Program-made: the position numbers and the translations under genes | Shown: positions 11,901 through 23,275 of the stretch, piece after piece | How positions within the stretch are numbered: position 1 is the first letter of the stretch | Layout: each line of letters begins with the position of its first letter | Notes under the pieces: model-generated | Told to the model about the DNA's origin: nothing | The model's database searches: none | The model's input: only the letters and a program-made list of their open reading frames with translations | Origin: Heterodera schachtii | Lineage: Eukaryota; Nematoda; Chromadorea; Rhabditida; Heteroderidae | Assembly: GCA_023374025.1 (NCBI GenBank) | Contig: SIJG01000097.1 | Location: forward strand, 504,776-568,775 | Length of the DNA stretch: 64,000 nt | Reading direction: 5' to 3'

Positions 11901-12612
11901 TTGGATTTTCAAAAATATATATTTTTTCCTACTTTTTGCACCAATTTTGCCATTTGCATTTTCCGTCGCTTCCTTTTGAAACATCGCCTCAAAAACATCG
12001 GAAGACGCAGAAAGAATGGCACGATGTGCGAGCACAAGCTAAAATTTAATCATATTAATTCAAATTTATTTAATATTTATGATTGTTTGCCTGTTTTTTG
12101 TCGTTTTGCCCAACCAAAAAATGTGCATCGGCGAATTTGGCCGTGTTCAGCAACAATTTCATCCGATTCACCAAAATGTCCGCTTTTGCTGTGTTTATTT
12201 TGTTGCCATTTTCTTTTGAGCATAAAAATGTACATTTTAAATAAGTAAATTTAAATAAGGCATAAATTATTATTTTTTTGCCTTTTTTAGGTTATGCCTT
12301 TTGCTAATCCAATTTTTCATAAAAGAAAAGTTTTTTTGGAATTTTAAATTAATTGATTAGACAATTCGGTTACCATCGCAAAATGTACTGTACGACTAAA
12401 TTTTCTACCGTTTCCCTTTTCCGAATTCATTTTCTGCAACCGTTCCAATTCCGTCATTCTTACACGTCGCAATGCCTCAAATGGCGTCAAATTTTCATTT
12501 TCAAATGGTGCTAAAAAGTATGGAATTTAATTAACCGACTAATTCATTTTACTTATTAATTACCCTGATCAGCTGTAAATTCAGAAATTGTCGAATTGAG
12601 AGAAAAAGACAT
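8921..12612 (-). CDS. BTB-BACK-MATH-MATH protein, intact 13-exon gene
   Basis: A probable ubiquitin-ligase substrate adaptor. Exons: 12612-12564, 12510-12409, 12188-12091, 12038-11942, 11804-11670, 11623-11511, 11460-11308, 11230-11092, 10967-10638, 10593-10433, 9590-9269, 9223-9078 and 9025-8921. All phases agree, giving 649 aa. The first two exons add an N-terminal extension (MSFSLNSTISEFTADQG, then a charged helix). The BTB (ADAHFLVGQND, LVLAHRAILSASSDVFEAMF), BACK (DFVQRCLAYIDKN, RWADEKCRENGIEC) and two MATH domains follow. Exon 9590-9269 is composite, encoding the end of MATH1 and the start of MATH2. The intron after exon 3 uses a GC donor. A 385-bp foldback element sits in the intron between 10433 and 9590. 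The protein lengths and splice sites are inferred by hand. Confidence 0.85.
9801..10185. mobile_element. 385-bp near-perfect foldback element in an intron
   Basis: Two arms of about 185 bp are inverted copies of each other around a short AT-rich centre near 9990. Each end starts atggcaactcgtacaaagg. A second 'gcaactcgtaca' word lies inside each end. It lies inside the intron between exons 10433 and 9590 of the intact BTB-BACK-MATH gene. No clear target duplication was seen. An inner phrase, 'ttcgaatgataccaa', also occurs near 205-220. Confidence 0.8.
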
Positions 12613-13118
12613 TAATTGTTTATTTATTGCTAACAAAAAAGTAAAAATAAGTAAATATTAAGTTTATTACATTGCAAAAAAGTTGTAGTTTTATTTATTA
12701 CATATTTTAATACATTCGTATTTTGCATTTCTGGTATTTTTTTAAGGTTTTTAAAAATTAAATGCCAAATAATAAACTCAAAAAGAATAATTAGGAAGAG
12801 TTTAATGAATAATGAAAATTGTGCTGTCTCATTTATATAATTTTTATGATTGATGGCGAGGGCAAATAATTCACGGCAAAAAGATGACCCAAAAAGTGAA
12901 ACAAATTTGAATTGGATTTGCTTATCTTCCCCCTCATCCATCTCCATTTTCCCATATAATTTTTATCTAACAAATAAGCAAAATACTGACCCAAAAATGA
13001 AAGAAATTTACTCAACAGATGTGACAAAAAGTGAAAATGATGAGAGAATTGCATATTCGGCATTGGAGTTGGGAAATGTCGGGGTCATTCAATTTTTTTA
13101 AATGAAGAAATCGAATTT
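12613..13118. other. Spacer between oppositely oriented arrays
   Basis: The minus-strand array starts at 12612 and the plus-strand relics begin at 13119. The spacer is AT-rich. The phrase 'aaaatactgaccca' at about 12984-12997 recurs inverted near 24625-24640. No coding exon could be supported, although short chance ORFs exist. Confidence 0.4.
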
Positions 13119-13732
13119 GATGTCATAACTGTTGATGAACCAAAAATGGACAAATGCATTTCCTTTCACAACAAATCCAATGTAACAATTTCAATGGAAA
13201 TTGAAAAAGTGTCGGAATTTGCGCGAGAAATCATTGGAAGTGAACATAAAAGTGAAACTGTGTACATCAAAGGATTTCCATGGAAAATATTTGCACAAAT
13301 AAGTCCAAAAAATGGAAGCACTGACAGTAATGAGAAATGGTTGTACATTTCCCTTTTGTGTAATGCTCCAGAAAAAGGTGGAAAATTAAATGCTAATTAA
13401 TAATAATAGTAATTAATTTGCATTGAGTAGAAAATTGGAGTTGCAAATGTTCGGGTAATGTTCGAATTGTCTCACAAAACAACGGAGTGTTGGATTTCAA
13501 ACAAAAATTTGTTGACCTTATTTTTGACAATGAAAACATGTATCGATGTGTCAAATTCATTTCATTTGCTGTAAGCGACAATTAAACTTTCCCTTAATTG
13601 AACCAATTATGATCAATTAAGGAATTGATGGACCCGAGCAAAGGATTGTATGACAAAAAAGAGGACAAATTGACATTGGCCATTGATGTCACCGTGAAAG
13701 AAGCAAAAATGGAGGAGACAAATCATAAATAA
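13119..13732 (+). pseudogene. Orphan MATH module
   Basis: This is one MATH domain without BTB or BACK. The first part covers about 13119-13395 (DVITVDEPKMDKC, then ISMEIEKVSEFAREIIG and VYIKGFPWKIFAQI). The middle exon is about 13430-13571 (WSCKCSGNVRIVSQNNG to FISFA, GT donor). The last exon is about 13622-13732 (ELMDPSKGLYDKKEDKLTL, ending NHK and TAA). It begins exactly at the left edge of the segmental duplication and matches the 3' end of the copy at 18.6-20.7 kb. Here the composite exon lacks the extra T that breaks the other copy. Confidence 0.75.
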
Positions 13733-14021
13733 TACCCGATCTGCGAAAAGTCGCTTTATTGGATTATCCTCCTATTGACGTGTCTACCACATTATATTTT
13801 CTTTGCAGCGAAGGGGAAAATTTATTTGAGATTTTGCTCAATTTGTTAGTTGGTTTTGCACCTAAAAATTAATTGTTTATTTTTCAAGTACTAGTAAAAT
13901 TCAATTATGAAATATTAAAAAATAATTTGTTTTTCTCTAAAATATTTTTAGTCTTTCCCAATTTGTTAAACAATTATTTTCCTCACAGATGCCATCCCCA
14001 ATTCTTACTAATATATTAAGT

Positions 14022-15145
14022 TGGTGCTAGGTCGAAGTGACAAAAGTGCGAATGTGGTCAAAGTGACAAAAGTGCGAATGTGGTCAAAGTGACAAAAGTG
14101 CGAATGAGTGGTGATCAGAGGGGGCGGGTCATTTCAGTACGGAAGATTTATTTAAATAATTTAATTAATTAATTGATAATTGAAAAACAATCTATTAATA
14201 ATAAATATATTTGGCTTTATTTCAGTTTACACGACCATAAAAAAAGACACGACCATAGAATAATTTGATAAAATTCATGCACCATAACTTTTTATAGAAG
14301 CATCCAAATTAAACATTCTTGGTAACTTTTGATAGCCCTGAGTATCCTCTATTTTCCTGTAAAATTTCAAAAAATTTCGTTGAGTTTCAAAGAAGTTGTG
14401 ATCAAAAAGGTTTACCAAATCAATTTTTGTAATTTACAAGCCACAACTTTTTTTAAACACAACCAAATTTTTTGAAAATTTTACAGGTAAATAGAGGACA
14501 CTTAGGGCTATCAAAAGATACCAAGATTGTTTAATTTGGATGCTTCTACAAAAAGTTATAGCACTGATCAAAAATTGATCATTTTTACGGTGATCAAATA
14601 TTCAACCAAGTATAACTTTCTATATACAAATCGTAGAACCACCATTCCAAAAGCAATTCGGTAGCAATTTTTGTGCTCTTGTCAGTGGGCTTGCCCATTT
14701 TTTCTATAAAAAATTTCCCAACCCCCTAGGGATTTCGAAAATTTCCCCGATTTTCAGTGTATTTTGGGTGTCCCGGTCACTAGGAAGGAGTGATCTGATC
14801 AAGTTGGTGTAAGAGCATTTTTTGATCAGCACACAAAGTTATGCAAGCAAGAATTGTTTCAGGTTTTTAGATGAATTATAAGATAGTTTTTCAGGTTTGG
14901 TTCAAGTCTTTTTTGGGGCAATGTATTTCCCTCACAAAAATATATTGTTTGGGAAATAATAAATAATAAATCTAAATTATAATTATAGTCAGCAAATCTA
15001 TTAATAGATTAAAATAATTAATTACCTAATTAAATTATTTAAATAAATCTTCCGTACTGAAATGACCCGCCCCCTCTGATCACCACTCATTCGCACTTTT
15101 GTCACTTTGACCACATTCGCACTTTTGTCACTTCGACTCACCACG
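14022..15145. mobile_element. 1.1 kb non-autonomous transposon (family 1, long copy)
   Basis: Inverted ends tggtgctaggtcgaagtg and cacttcgactcaccacg are flanked by 8-bp copies of TATTAAGT (14014-14021 and 15146-15153). The other segmental-duplication copy has the uninterrupted target at about 21214-21222, so the insertion is documented by its empty site. Subterminal words 'gtggtcaaagtgacaaaagtgcgaat' type repeat about three times at the left end and twice, inverted, at the right end. No ORF is present. It is related to 5499-6058. Confidence 0.9.
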
Positions 15146-16319
15146 TATTAAGTTCTTGTCAGTCCCGTTCCTCTCAGCTTTTTGGGATTTACCATTAAAA
15201 GGGTTTTAGGTGTAAATTATATTTTATGGGCAAAAAATATAATGTGAAAATAGTCGCAATCAAATTCTGGGACACAGTTCATTTAGGCCGTACAGTAAAT
15301 ACGAAATACGAACACAAAATGCCTTAAAAATACGAAAAATACAAACATGAAACACGAAACGATCAACATCACTGGTTTAGACCAAGGATGGAATCCCAAG
15401 GAATTAAAAAAATTTCGCAAGTTGGAAGTCGGAATACCGACCCCAAAAAATGTCAGAAATTTCTCTGATTCCGTGCCATCCCTGGTTTATACCGTTGATG
15501 TCATTAATAAAAAAATTTCAAAACATGTTGGCCTAACATGAAATCGCTGTCTTAACTTAATATTTATTTTTAATCTTAAAATATTCATTTTGGTGTCCGC
15601 CGAAAATTTTCAGCAAATTATTAATTTTATCGTTGTTTTTAATTAATTTAAAAAATAACAAAAATTTTAGATTTATACTCATTTAATATTTTTTCTTCCG
15701 CTTTATTTTGGTGAGAATTTTATGGAATAATCATTTTAATAAAAAATAATCTATGCATTAAAACATTTTTTCAAGTTTTAAATCAATATTTTGATATTTT
15801 TGGGGCATTTGGAAAAAGCCAGAAAAACGAAAAATATTAATCAACATTTTTAAATAATTTAACATTTTTCTCTTGTTTTCACAACCATTAATATAATTGA
15901 AAACTTTATTTTTATTAAAATTTGGACAGAATTGAAATATGATGTTTTTTAATTTTATATTTAAATTTTATGAAAATATGATTTTAATAAATTAATAAAA
16001 ATTTGAACTAATTTTCTGCTCCAGGATACGTATGTTTCATTAATTGAAACAAATTCCTTGACATCACTAATATGAACCGCTGAATCAATTCATTTTTTAA
16101 ATATTATTTGAGGGATGTTTAAGAAATCTTTAATTGAGCCGAGTTAATAAATTTTTAAGGCACGGCGGCGACGAGATATTGTAAGGAAGAAGTTCGCTGG
16201 GCTTAAAATGCAGAAAGCGGAGGTTGATAAAGGCGAATATATGGGCGCTGCAAATGTCGGTCGCATCACCTGTACAGAGGTTGCTCATAGGTTGCATATC
16301 AGAGGTGTGACTTGTCTCA

Positions 16320-16990
16320 GAAAAGACGAGAGCGAGAGTTTGGCGAGAGACGAGAGTCCCCAAAAAGACGAGAGCGAGAGTTTGGCGAGAGACGAGAGTC
16401 ACTAAAAAGACGAGAGCGAGAGTTTGGCGAGAGAAGAGAGTCACCAAAAAGACGAGAGCGAGAGTTTGGCGAGAGACGAGAGTCACCAAAAAGACGAGAG
16501 CGAGAGTTTGGCGAGAGACGAGAGTCACCAAAAAGACGAGAGCGAGAGTTTGGCGAGAGACGAGAGTCACCAAAAAGACGGAGCGAGAGTTTGGCGAGAG
16601 ACGAGAGTCACCAAAAAGACGAGAGCGAGAGTTTGGCGAGAGACGAGAGTCACCAAAAAGACGAGAGCGAGAGTTTGGCGAGAGACGAGAGTCACCAAAA
16701 AGACGGAGCGAGAGTTTGGCGAGAGACGAGAGTCACCAAAAAGACGAGAGCGAGAGTTTGGCGAGAGACGAGAGTCACCAAAAAGACGAGAGCGAGAGTT
16801 TGGCGAGAGACGAGAGTCACCAAGTCACCAAAAAGACGAGAGCGAGAGTTTGGCGAGAGACGAGAGTCACCAAAAAGACGAGAGCGAGAGTTGGCGAGAG
16901 ACGAGAGTCACCAAGAAGACGAGAACGATAGTTTGGCGAGAGTCCCAAAAAACGCGAGAGTTGTCGAGAGGCGAGAGTTGTCCCACCCCT
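16320..16990 (+). repeat. 42-bp minisatellite
   Basis: About 15-16 tandem units of 42 bp (gacgagagcgagagtttggc + gagagacgagagtcaccaaaaa). Some units are 40-41 bp, so no single reading frame runs through. Within a frame the unit would encode 14 residues (ESESLARDESHQKD), but the frame breaks argue against a protein. It is present in duplication copy 1 and absent from copy 2. Confidence 0.9.
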
Positions 16991-17089
16991 GTTGCATATG
17001 CATTCGCTTTTATAACGAGAACATTCGGGTCTCCCTCCACATCGCTTTTAAATTTAAAGTTTTTCCAAAATGTTTTTTTGATTTTTGAA

Positions 17090-17870
17090 TTGACCCCGTG
17101 AATCGTGACCGTGACCGTGAATTGGTACCGTGAATCGTGACCGTGACCGTGCCAAAAAAACCCGTGAAATTCACGATTTTCGTGACCGTGACCGTGAATT
17201 TTTTAGTTAAATTTTTCCCTGTCGGCGAATTTTTTGTTTTACACTGTTTTTTTGGCGAATTTTTAAAAATTTGAATGCAATTTGCGCACAGATTTTGTAC
17301 AAAAATGGCCAAATTTTGCGAATTTGCCAATTTTTATAAAATAATAAATTTTTGTAGTCCGGCGGCGCCGGTAGGCGCCGCCAGGGGGGGAAATCTAAAA
17401 TTTGATTGCAATTTGTTAACAGATTTTCTTTTTGCGTTTAATGCCTATTTTTGTGACTATTTCGCAATTTTTGGTGTCTTTTTCAGGATTTTCAGAAAAA
17501 TCCTTACCAAAATTGCAATAAAAATGAAAAATACACCCCTAAGAAGCGACCTGAAAAAAATTAATAAAACACACCCCTAAGAATTGAAAAATTTTTTCAC
17601 AAAAATTCGTCCCCAAAAATTAATTATTTTTTCTTCCTGAAAATTTTTGGTTTAAAAAATTATTTTAATCAAAAACAACTTTAAAACAATTCAAATATGG
17701 GCAAAATAAATTTTATATTAATTTTTACGTGTTTTGCTACCTAAAAAGCTTTAATAAAAAATTTTGTTTTGTCTATTTTAGTGCCTATTCGAGAATTTTT
17801 GTGCCTATTTAATGCCTATTTTGCGATTTTTTGTGCCTAAAAATCGCATCCATATTAATTAATTTTTATT
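17090..17870. repeat. Dispersed repeat sequence (CGTGACCGTGA, GC hairpin, 'gcctattt' motifs)
   Basis: It contains iterated cgtgaccgtgaccgtga words with inverted partners (about 17095-17205). A GC-rich hairpin, ggcggcgccggtaggcgccgcc, lies at about 17361-17382. An 'acacccctaagaa' motif and repeated 'tgcctattt' words (17780-17840) follow. The same string of motifs is in duplication copy 2 (22095-22830). Partial versions lie at 34980, 52855, 61780 and 62780. No gene was seen. Confidence 0.6.
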
Positions 17871-17877
17871 TTTTACA

Positions 17878-18295
17878 CTACTTGAGATATCCTTCATGAT
17901 TTTGTTGTTTGGCGAACTGTTCGCATGCCAAATTATTGTGTTCTTCTGCCCATTTTTCATTGCATTTGCGACACATTTCGTAATGGCATTCGGGACAATG
18001 AAATTTCAATTCTTCATTTGAGTCATCATTATCTGTGTCAATGTCAGCGACGGGAAGTGGACCATCCATTTCAACGGCACAATTGCATTTTGGGCATCTT
18101 AATTAGTTACTAATTAATTACTAATTAAATTAATAATTAAATGAATGAATGTATGAATTGATTGATTTGTTTTGCTTGTAAATGACCGTTCCAAGTAAAG
18201 ACCAGCCGATGCCACACTCAATTCAGCACAATGATTTTCCAGCGTTTTAATTGTCTCATCAAGCTCATCCGATGAGTCAGCTTTTTTAATTTGTT
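17878..18295 (-). CDS. RNF216/TRIAD3-like IBR exons, copy 1 (partial gene)
   Basis: Two exons, 18295-18187 and 18097-17878, join in phase (CG|A makes Arg). The joined product reads AGLYLER-CPKCNCAVEMDG, then FHCPECHYEMCRKCNEKW and an EHN..CE tail, ending EGYLK and TAG. The Cys pairs CPxC, CPxC, CxxC and the final His/Cys match an IBR zinc-binding domain, closest in style to the RNF216/TRIAD3 family of RBR ubiquitin ligases. RING1, RING2 and a start codon are absent, so this is a gene fragment or part of a gene lost in rearrangement. The zinc ligands are all present in this copy. Confidence 0.55.
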
Positions 18296-18507
18296 CTTAA
18301 ATTATTCTTTTATTTAATTAGAATAAACTTGGATAAATATTATTCATAATAGGGCCCAGACGCAAAAACAAACAAAAAATTATTTTTGTAGCTTTTCTTA
18401 TGCGCTAAAAACGATTAAGCGATTTAACGTGCTTCAACTTTAAACCGGTTTTTGAACTGGTTCAAATGCCGAGAAATAGGGCTCTCCTAACCTTTCGGCG
18501 ACATACT

Positions 18508-18617
18508 ATCAATTGGTATATATTTTTGCCATTTTAGACTCCGGGCCATATGACCGATATTTACCTCCGTTTTTTTTAAATTTAGGATTTTAAGGGTCCG
18601 CCGTCGGGTAAACTTTG
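18508..18617. repeat. Dispersed repeat (copy also at 24978-25068)
   Basis: The segment 'ttggtatatatttttgccat' followed by 'gactccgggccatatgaccg' and 'aagggtccgccg(t/c)cgggtaaactt' is found here and at 24978-25068. Here it abuts the BTB exon at 18619 and replaces the start codon region that is intact at 25703, so it looks like the edge of an insertion or rearrangement. Confidence 0.6.
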
Positions 18618-18618
18618 G

Positions 18619-20732
18619 TAGAACGAATGAAACATTTGATGAGCACGGGTGAGCATTCGGATGTGCATTTTTTGTTGGGGGACGGAGACGCAAAAGAGGC
18701 GAGTTTAATTTAATCCGCCTATTTTTTGGATTTTAATTTAATTATTTTAATAAATTTTTCTTAGTTTTTTTTTTCAAATATTCACCAGTCTTTTACATAT
18801 TTACAGTTCCATTCGGCATTTTAACAACAAACGAAGTGATCGGCATTGAACAGTACCATACCAATCCGAATTTTTGCGCGATTCCCGATGGCTTACTGTA
18901 CCCAGACTGCAATTTCCGAGTCACCGCCGAATTTGGACATTTGGAACATTATTAATGGATATTGTAAAACTGTCCGAATTTGCACGAGAGGAAAACATGG
19001 CCGAATTTTTAATTGGAACAAAGCCAAGGGCAACAAAAAATGTACAGTCGCATTGGAAATTGAAAAAGTGTCGGAATTTGCGGGAGAGTCTGTCTGGAGT
19101 TGCCGATTCAGTGATGCCGTGGAGATAAAAGGATTGGCATGGAAAATTGAAGCAGAAATACAAGAAAAGATAGAAGGCACTGATGAGAAATGTTTGGGAT
19201 TTTACTTATGGTGCGATGCAAAAAAAGGTACAATTTTATTAAATATTAAAAAAATAAAAATTAATTTTTAAACAATGATAGAAAGATCATCGAACTGTGT
19301 TTTTTCTGCAACACTTCGAATTGTATCGGAAAAGAGCGAAGCGGAGAATTCCACTTGTACACTTATTGACCATGATTTTGACAATGAATCAAATGTCAGG
19401 GGATTCAATAATTTCATTACTTTTGCGGTGAGTGCTAATTATACATATTTCTTTAATTGACATAATTACATGCAATTAAGGAATTGATGGACCAGAGCAA
19501 TGGTTTTTACAACAAAAGCGAGGACAAAGTGACATTGGTCATTGATGTCATAACTGTTGATGAACCAAAAATGGACAAATGCATTTTGAATCAAAGCAAA
19601 TCAAACGGCACAATTTCGATGGAAATTGAAAAAGTGTCGGAATTTGCGCGAGAAATCATTGGGAGTGAACATAAAAGTGAAACTGTGTACATCAAAGGAT
19701 TTCCATGGAAAATATTTGCACAAATAGAAGAGAATTATGGAAGCATTGACAATAATGAGAAATGGTTGGGCTTTTACCTTTTGTGTGATGCTCCAGAAAA
19801 AGGTGGAAAATTAAATGCTAATTAATAATAATTATAATGATTAATTGCCATTGAGATGGAAATTGGAGTTGCAAAGTTTCGCCAACTTTTCGAATTGTCT
19901 CGCAAAAGAAAGGGGCGGACAATTCGATTGGGACATTTTGTGACCATGTTTTGGACAATGAATCAAACAATATTGGATTCGGAAATTTCATTTCATTTGT
20001 GGTGAGTCCCAATTGAACATATTTCATTAATTAATATAATTATATGCAATTAAGGAATTGATGGAGCCGAGCAATGGTTTTTACAACAAAAGCGAGGACA
20101 AAGTGACATTGGTCATTGATGTCATAACTGTTGATGAACCAAAAATGGACAAATGCATTTACTTTCACAACAAATCCAATGGAACAATTTCGATGGAAAT
20201 TGAAAAAGTGTCGGAATTTGCGCGAGAAATCATTGGGAGTGAACATAAAAGTGAAACTGTGTACATCAAAGGATTTCCATGGAAAATATTTGCACAAATA
20301 AGTCCAAAAAATGGAAGCACTTGACAGTAATGAGAAATGGTTGTACATTTCCCTTTTGTGTGATGCTCCAGAAAAAGGTGGAAAATTAAATGCTAATTAA
20401 TAATAATAGTAATTAATTTGCATTGAGTAGAAAATTGGAGTTGCAAATGTTCGGGAAATGTTCGAATTGTCTCACAAAAGAACGGAGTGTTGGATTTCAA
20501 ACAAAAATTTGTTGACCTTATTTTTGACAATGAAAACATGTATCGATGTGTCAAATTCATTTCATTTGCTGTAAGTGACAATTAAACTTTCCCTTAATTG
20601 AACCAATTATGACCAATTAAGGAATTGATGGACCCGAGCAAAGGATTGTATGACAAAAAAGAGGACAAAGTGACATTGGCCTTTGATGTCACCGTGAAAG
20701 AAGCAAAAATAGAGGAGACAAATCATAAATAA
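18619..20732 (+). pseudogene. BTB-exon/multi-MATH copy, broken
   Basis: A BTB first exon without its start codon (18619-18698; VERMKHLMSTGEHSDVHFLL; GC donor) is followed directly by the BACK-end exon (from 18807; VPFGILTTNEVIGIEQYH). The remaining BTB and BACK exons are missing. The first MATH is a patchwork: MDIVKLSEFAREE, after a frameshift near 18940, followed by a second start, KCTVALEIEKVSEFAGE. Two further MATH modules follow (composite exons about 19482-19815 and 20053-20390; middle exons about 19290-19430, 19855-20000 and 20430-20571). The final exon ends with TAA at 20730-20732. An extra T near 20322 breaks the last composite exon relative to 13318. It is probably non-functional. 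Confidence 0.75.
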
Positions 20733-20779
20733 TTCCCGATCTGCGAAAAGTCTCTTTATTGGATTATCCTCCCATTGAC

Positions 20780-22850
20780 TTGTCTGTTTTTAGCATGTTT
20801 CTTATTGTTTATCTTTTGGCTATTACAATAATGATTTATGGATTTATTGAAGCTGCTTTTTTCCCTTTTTCTTGAGATCGGGTTATAAAAAAAAATTTAC
20901 AGTCCGGTGACTAAATCACTTTTCTTTGCTTAGGTCAACGTTTTTGAATTTTTTTTTTTTTGGACGAAGTTTAAGCCTGTCGGTATCACATTATATTTTC
21001 TTTGCAGCGAAGGGGAAAATTTATTTGAGATTTTGCTCAATTTGTTAGTTGGTTTTGCACCTAAAATTAATTGTTTATAATTTTTCAAGTACTAGTAAAA
21101 TTCAATCATGAAATATTGAAAAATAATTTGTTTTTCTTTAAAATATTTTTAGTCTTTCCCAATTTGTTAAACAATTATTTTCCTCACAGATGCCATCCCC
21201 AATTCTTACTAATATATTAAAGTTCTTGTTTCTTGTTAGTCCCGTTCCTCTCAGCTTTTTGGGATTTACCATTAAAAGGGCTTTAGGTGTAAATTATAAT
21301 TTATGGGTAAAAAAGATTTATACCGTTGATGTCATTAATAAAAAAATTTCAAAACATGTTGACCTAACATGAAATCGCTGTCTTAACTTAATATTTATTT
21401 TTAATCTTAAAATATTCATTTTGGTGTCCGCCGAAAATTTTCAACAAATTATTAATTTATCGTTGTTTTAAATTAATTTAAAAAATAACAAAAATTTTAG
21501 ATTTATACTCATTTAATATTTTTTCTTCCGCTTTATTTTGGTGAGAATTTTATGGAATAATCATTTTAATAAAAAATAATCTATGCATTAAACATTTTTT
21601 CAAGTTTTAAATCAATATTTTGATATTTTTGGGGTATTTGGAAAAAGCCAGAAGAAAAATATTAATCAACATTTTTAAATAATTTAACATTTTTCTCTTG
21701 TTTTCACAACCATTAATATAATTGAAAACTTTATTTTTATTAAAATTTGGACAGAATTGAAATATGATGTTTTTTAATTTTATATTTAAATTTTATGAAA
21801 ATATGATTTTAATAAATTAATAAAAATTTTAACTAATTTTCTGCTCCAGGATACGTACATATTTCATCAATTGAAACAAATTCCTTGACATCACTAATAT
21901 GAACCGCTGAATCAATTCATTTTTTAAATATTATTTGAGGGATGTTTAAGAAATCTTTAATTGAGCCGAGTTAATAAATTTTTAAGGCACGGCGGCGACG
22001 AGATATTGTAAGGAAGAAGTTTGCTGGGCTTAAAATGCAGAAAGCGGAGGTTGATAAATGCGAAATGTTTTTTTGATTTTTGAATTGACTACGTGAATCG
22101 TGAATTGGTACCGTGAATCGTGACCGTGACCGTGATCCAAAAAACCCGTGAAATTCACGATTTTCGTGACCGTGACCGTGAATTTTTTAGTTAAATTTTT
22201 CCCTATCGGCGAATTTTTTGTTTTACACTGTTTTTTTGGCGAATTTTTAAAAATTTGAATGCAATTTGCGCACAGATTTTGTACAAAATGGCCAAATTTT
22301 GCGAATTTGCCAATTTTTATAAAATAATAAATTTTTGTAGTCCGGCGGCGCCGGTAGGCGCCGCCAGGGGGAGAAATCTAAAATTTGATTGCAATTTGTT
22401 AACAGATTTTCTTTTTGCGTTTAATGCCTATTTTTGTGAACTATTTCGCAATTTTTGGTGTCTTTTTCAGGATTTTCAGAAAATCCTTAACAAAATGCAA
22501 TAAAAATGAAAATACACCCCTAAGAAGCGACCTGAAAAAAATTAATAAAACACACCCCTAAGAATTGAAAAATTTTTTCACAAAAATTCGTCCCCAAAAA
22601 TTAATTATTTTTTCTTCCTGAAAATTTTTGGTTTAAAAAATTATTTTAATCAAAAACAACTTTAAAACAATTCAAATATGGGCAAAATAAATTTTATATT
22701 AATTTTTACGTGTTTTGCTACCTAAAAAGCTTTAATAAAAAATTTTGTTTTGTCTATTTTAGTGCCTATTCGAGAATTTTTGTGCCTATTTAATGCCTAT
22801 TTTGCGATTTTTTGTGCCTAAAAATCGCATCCATATTAATTAATTTTTAT
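20780..22850. other. Non-coding part of duplication copy 2
   Basis: AT-rich spacer with no gene. 20790-20870 resembles the family 3' flank seen inverted near 520-600. 22095-22200 has cgtgaccgtga words, and about 22341-22366 has the GC hairpin. Confidence 0.5.
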
Positions 22851-22858
22851 TTTTTACA

Positions 22859-23275
22859 CTACTTGAGATATCCTTCATGATTTTGTTGTTTGGCGAACTG
22901 TTCGCATGCCAAATTATTGTGTTCTTCTGCCCATTTTTCATTGCAATTGCGACACATTTCGTAATGGCATTCGGGACAATGAAATTTCAATTCTTCATTT
23001 GAGTCATCATTATCTGTGTCAATGTCAGCGACGGGAAGTGGACCATCCATTTCAACGGCACAATTGCATTTGGGCATCTTAATTAGTTACTAATTAATTA
23101 CTAATTAAATTAATAATTAAATGAATGAATGTATGAATTGATTGATTTGTTTTGCTTGTAAATGACCGTTCCAAGTAAAGACCAGCCGATGCCACACTCA
23201 ATTCAGCACAATGATTTTCCAGCGTTTTAATTGTCTCATCAAGCTCATCCGATGAGTCAGCTTTTTTAATTTGTT
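22859..23275 (-). pseudogene. RNF216/TRIAD3-like IBR exons, copy 2
   Basis: The exons (23275-23167 and 23077-22859) correspond to 18295-17878. One A is missing from the AAAA run in the CPKC codons near 23070. In the spliced frame this breaks the first zinc-binding pair. A Met-started reading beginning MPKCNCAVEMDG is possible but bypasses the upstream exon. The CPECHYEMCRNCNEKW segment is conserved, with one Lys-to-Asn change relative to copy 1. Confidence 0.6.

Larger units (their letters stand above)
13119..18505. repeat. Segmental duplication, copy 1
   Basis: This block matches 20118-23486 from a MATH exon through the spacer and the RNF216-like exons. It differs mainly by large indels: a 1124-bp transposon (14022-15145), about 260 bp near 15230-15490, and the minisatellite block at about 16235-17065 are present only here. 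About 200 bp near 20780-20985 is present only in copy 2. Right edges: 18505 here and 23486 there. Confidence 0.9.

Noticed and set aside
12630..13101. Overlapping ORFs in the spacer between the two arrays
   Set aside because: AT-rich, no conserved motif, no duplicate elsewhere, and frames on both strands are similarly open.
16130..17101. ORFs of 147-258 codons through the 42-bp minisatellite
   Set aside because: Each frame is interrupted and swapped by 40-41 bp units, and opposite-strand ORFs are equally long. It is satellite, not protein.
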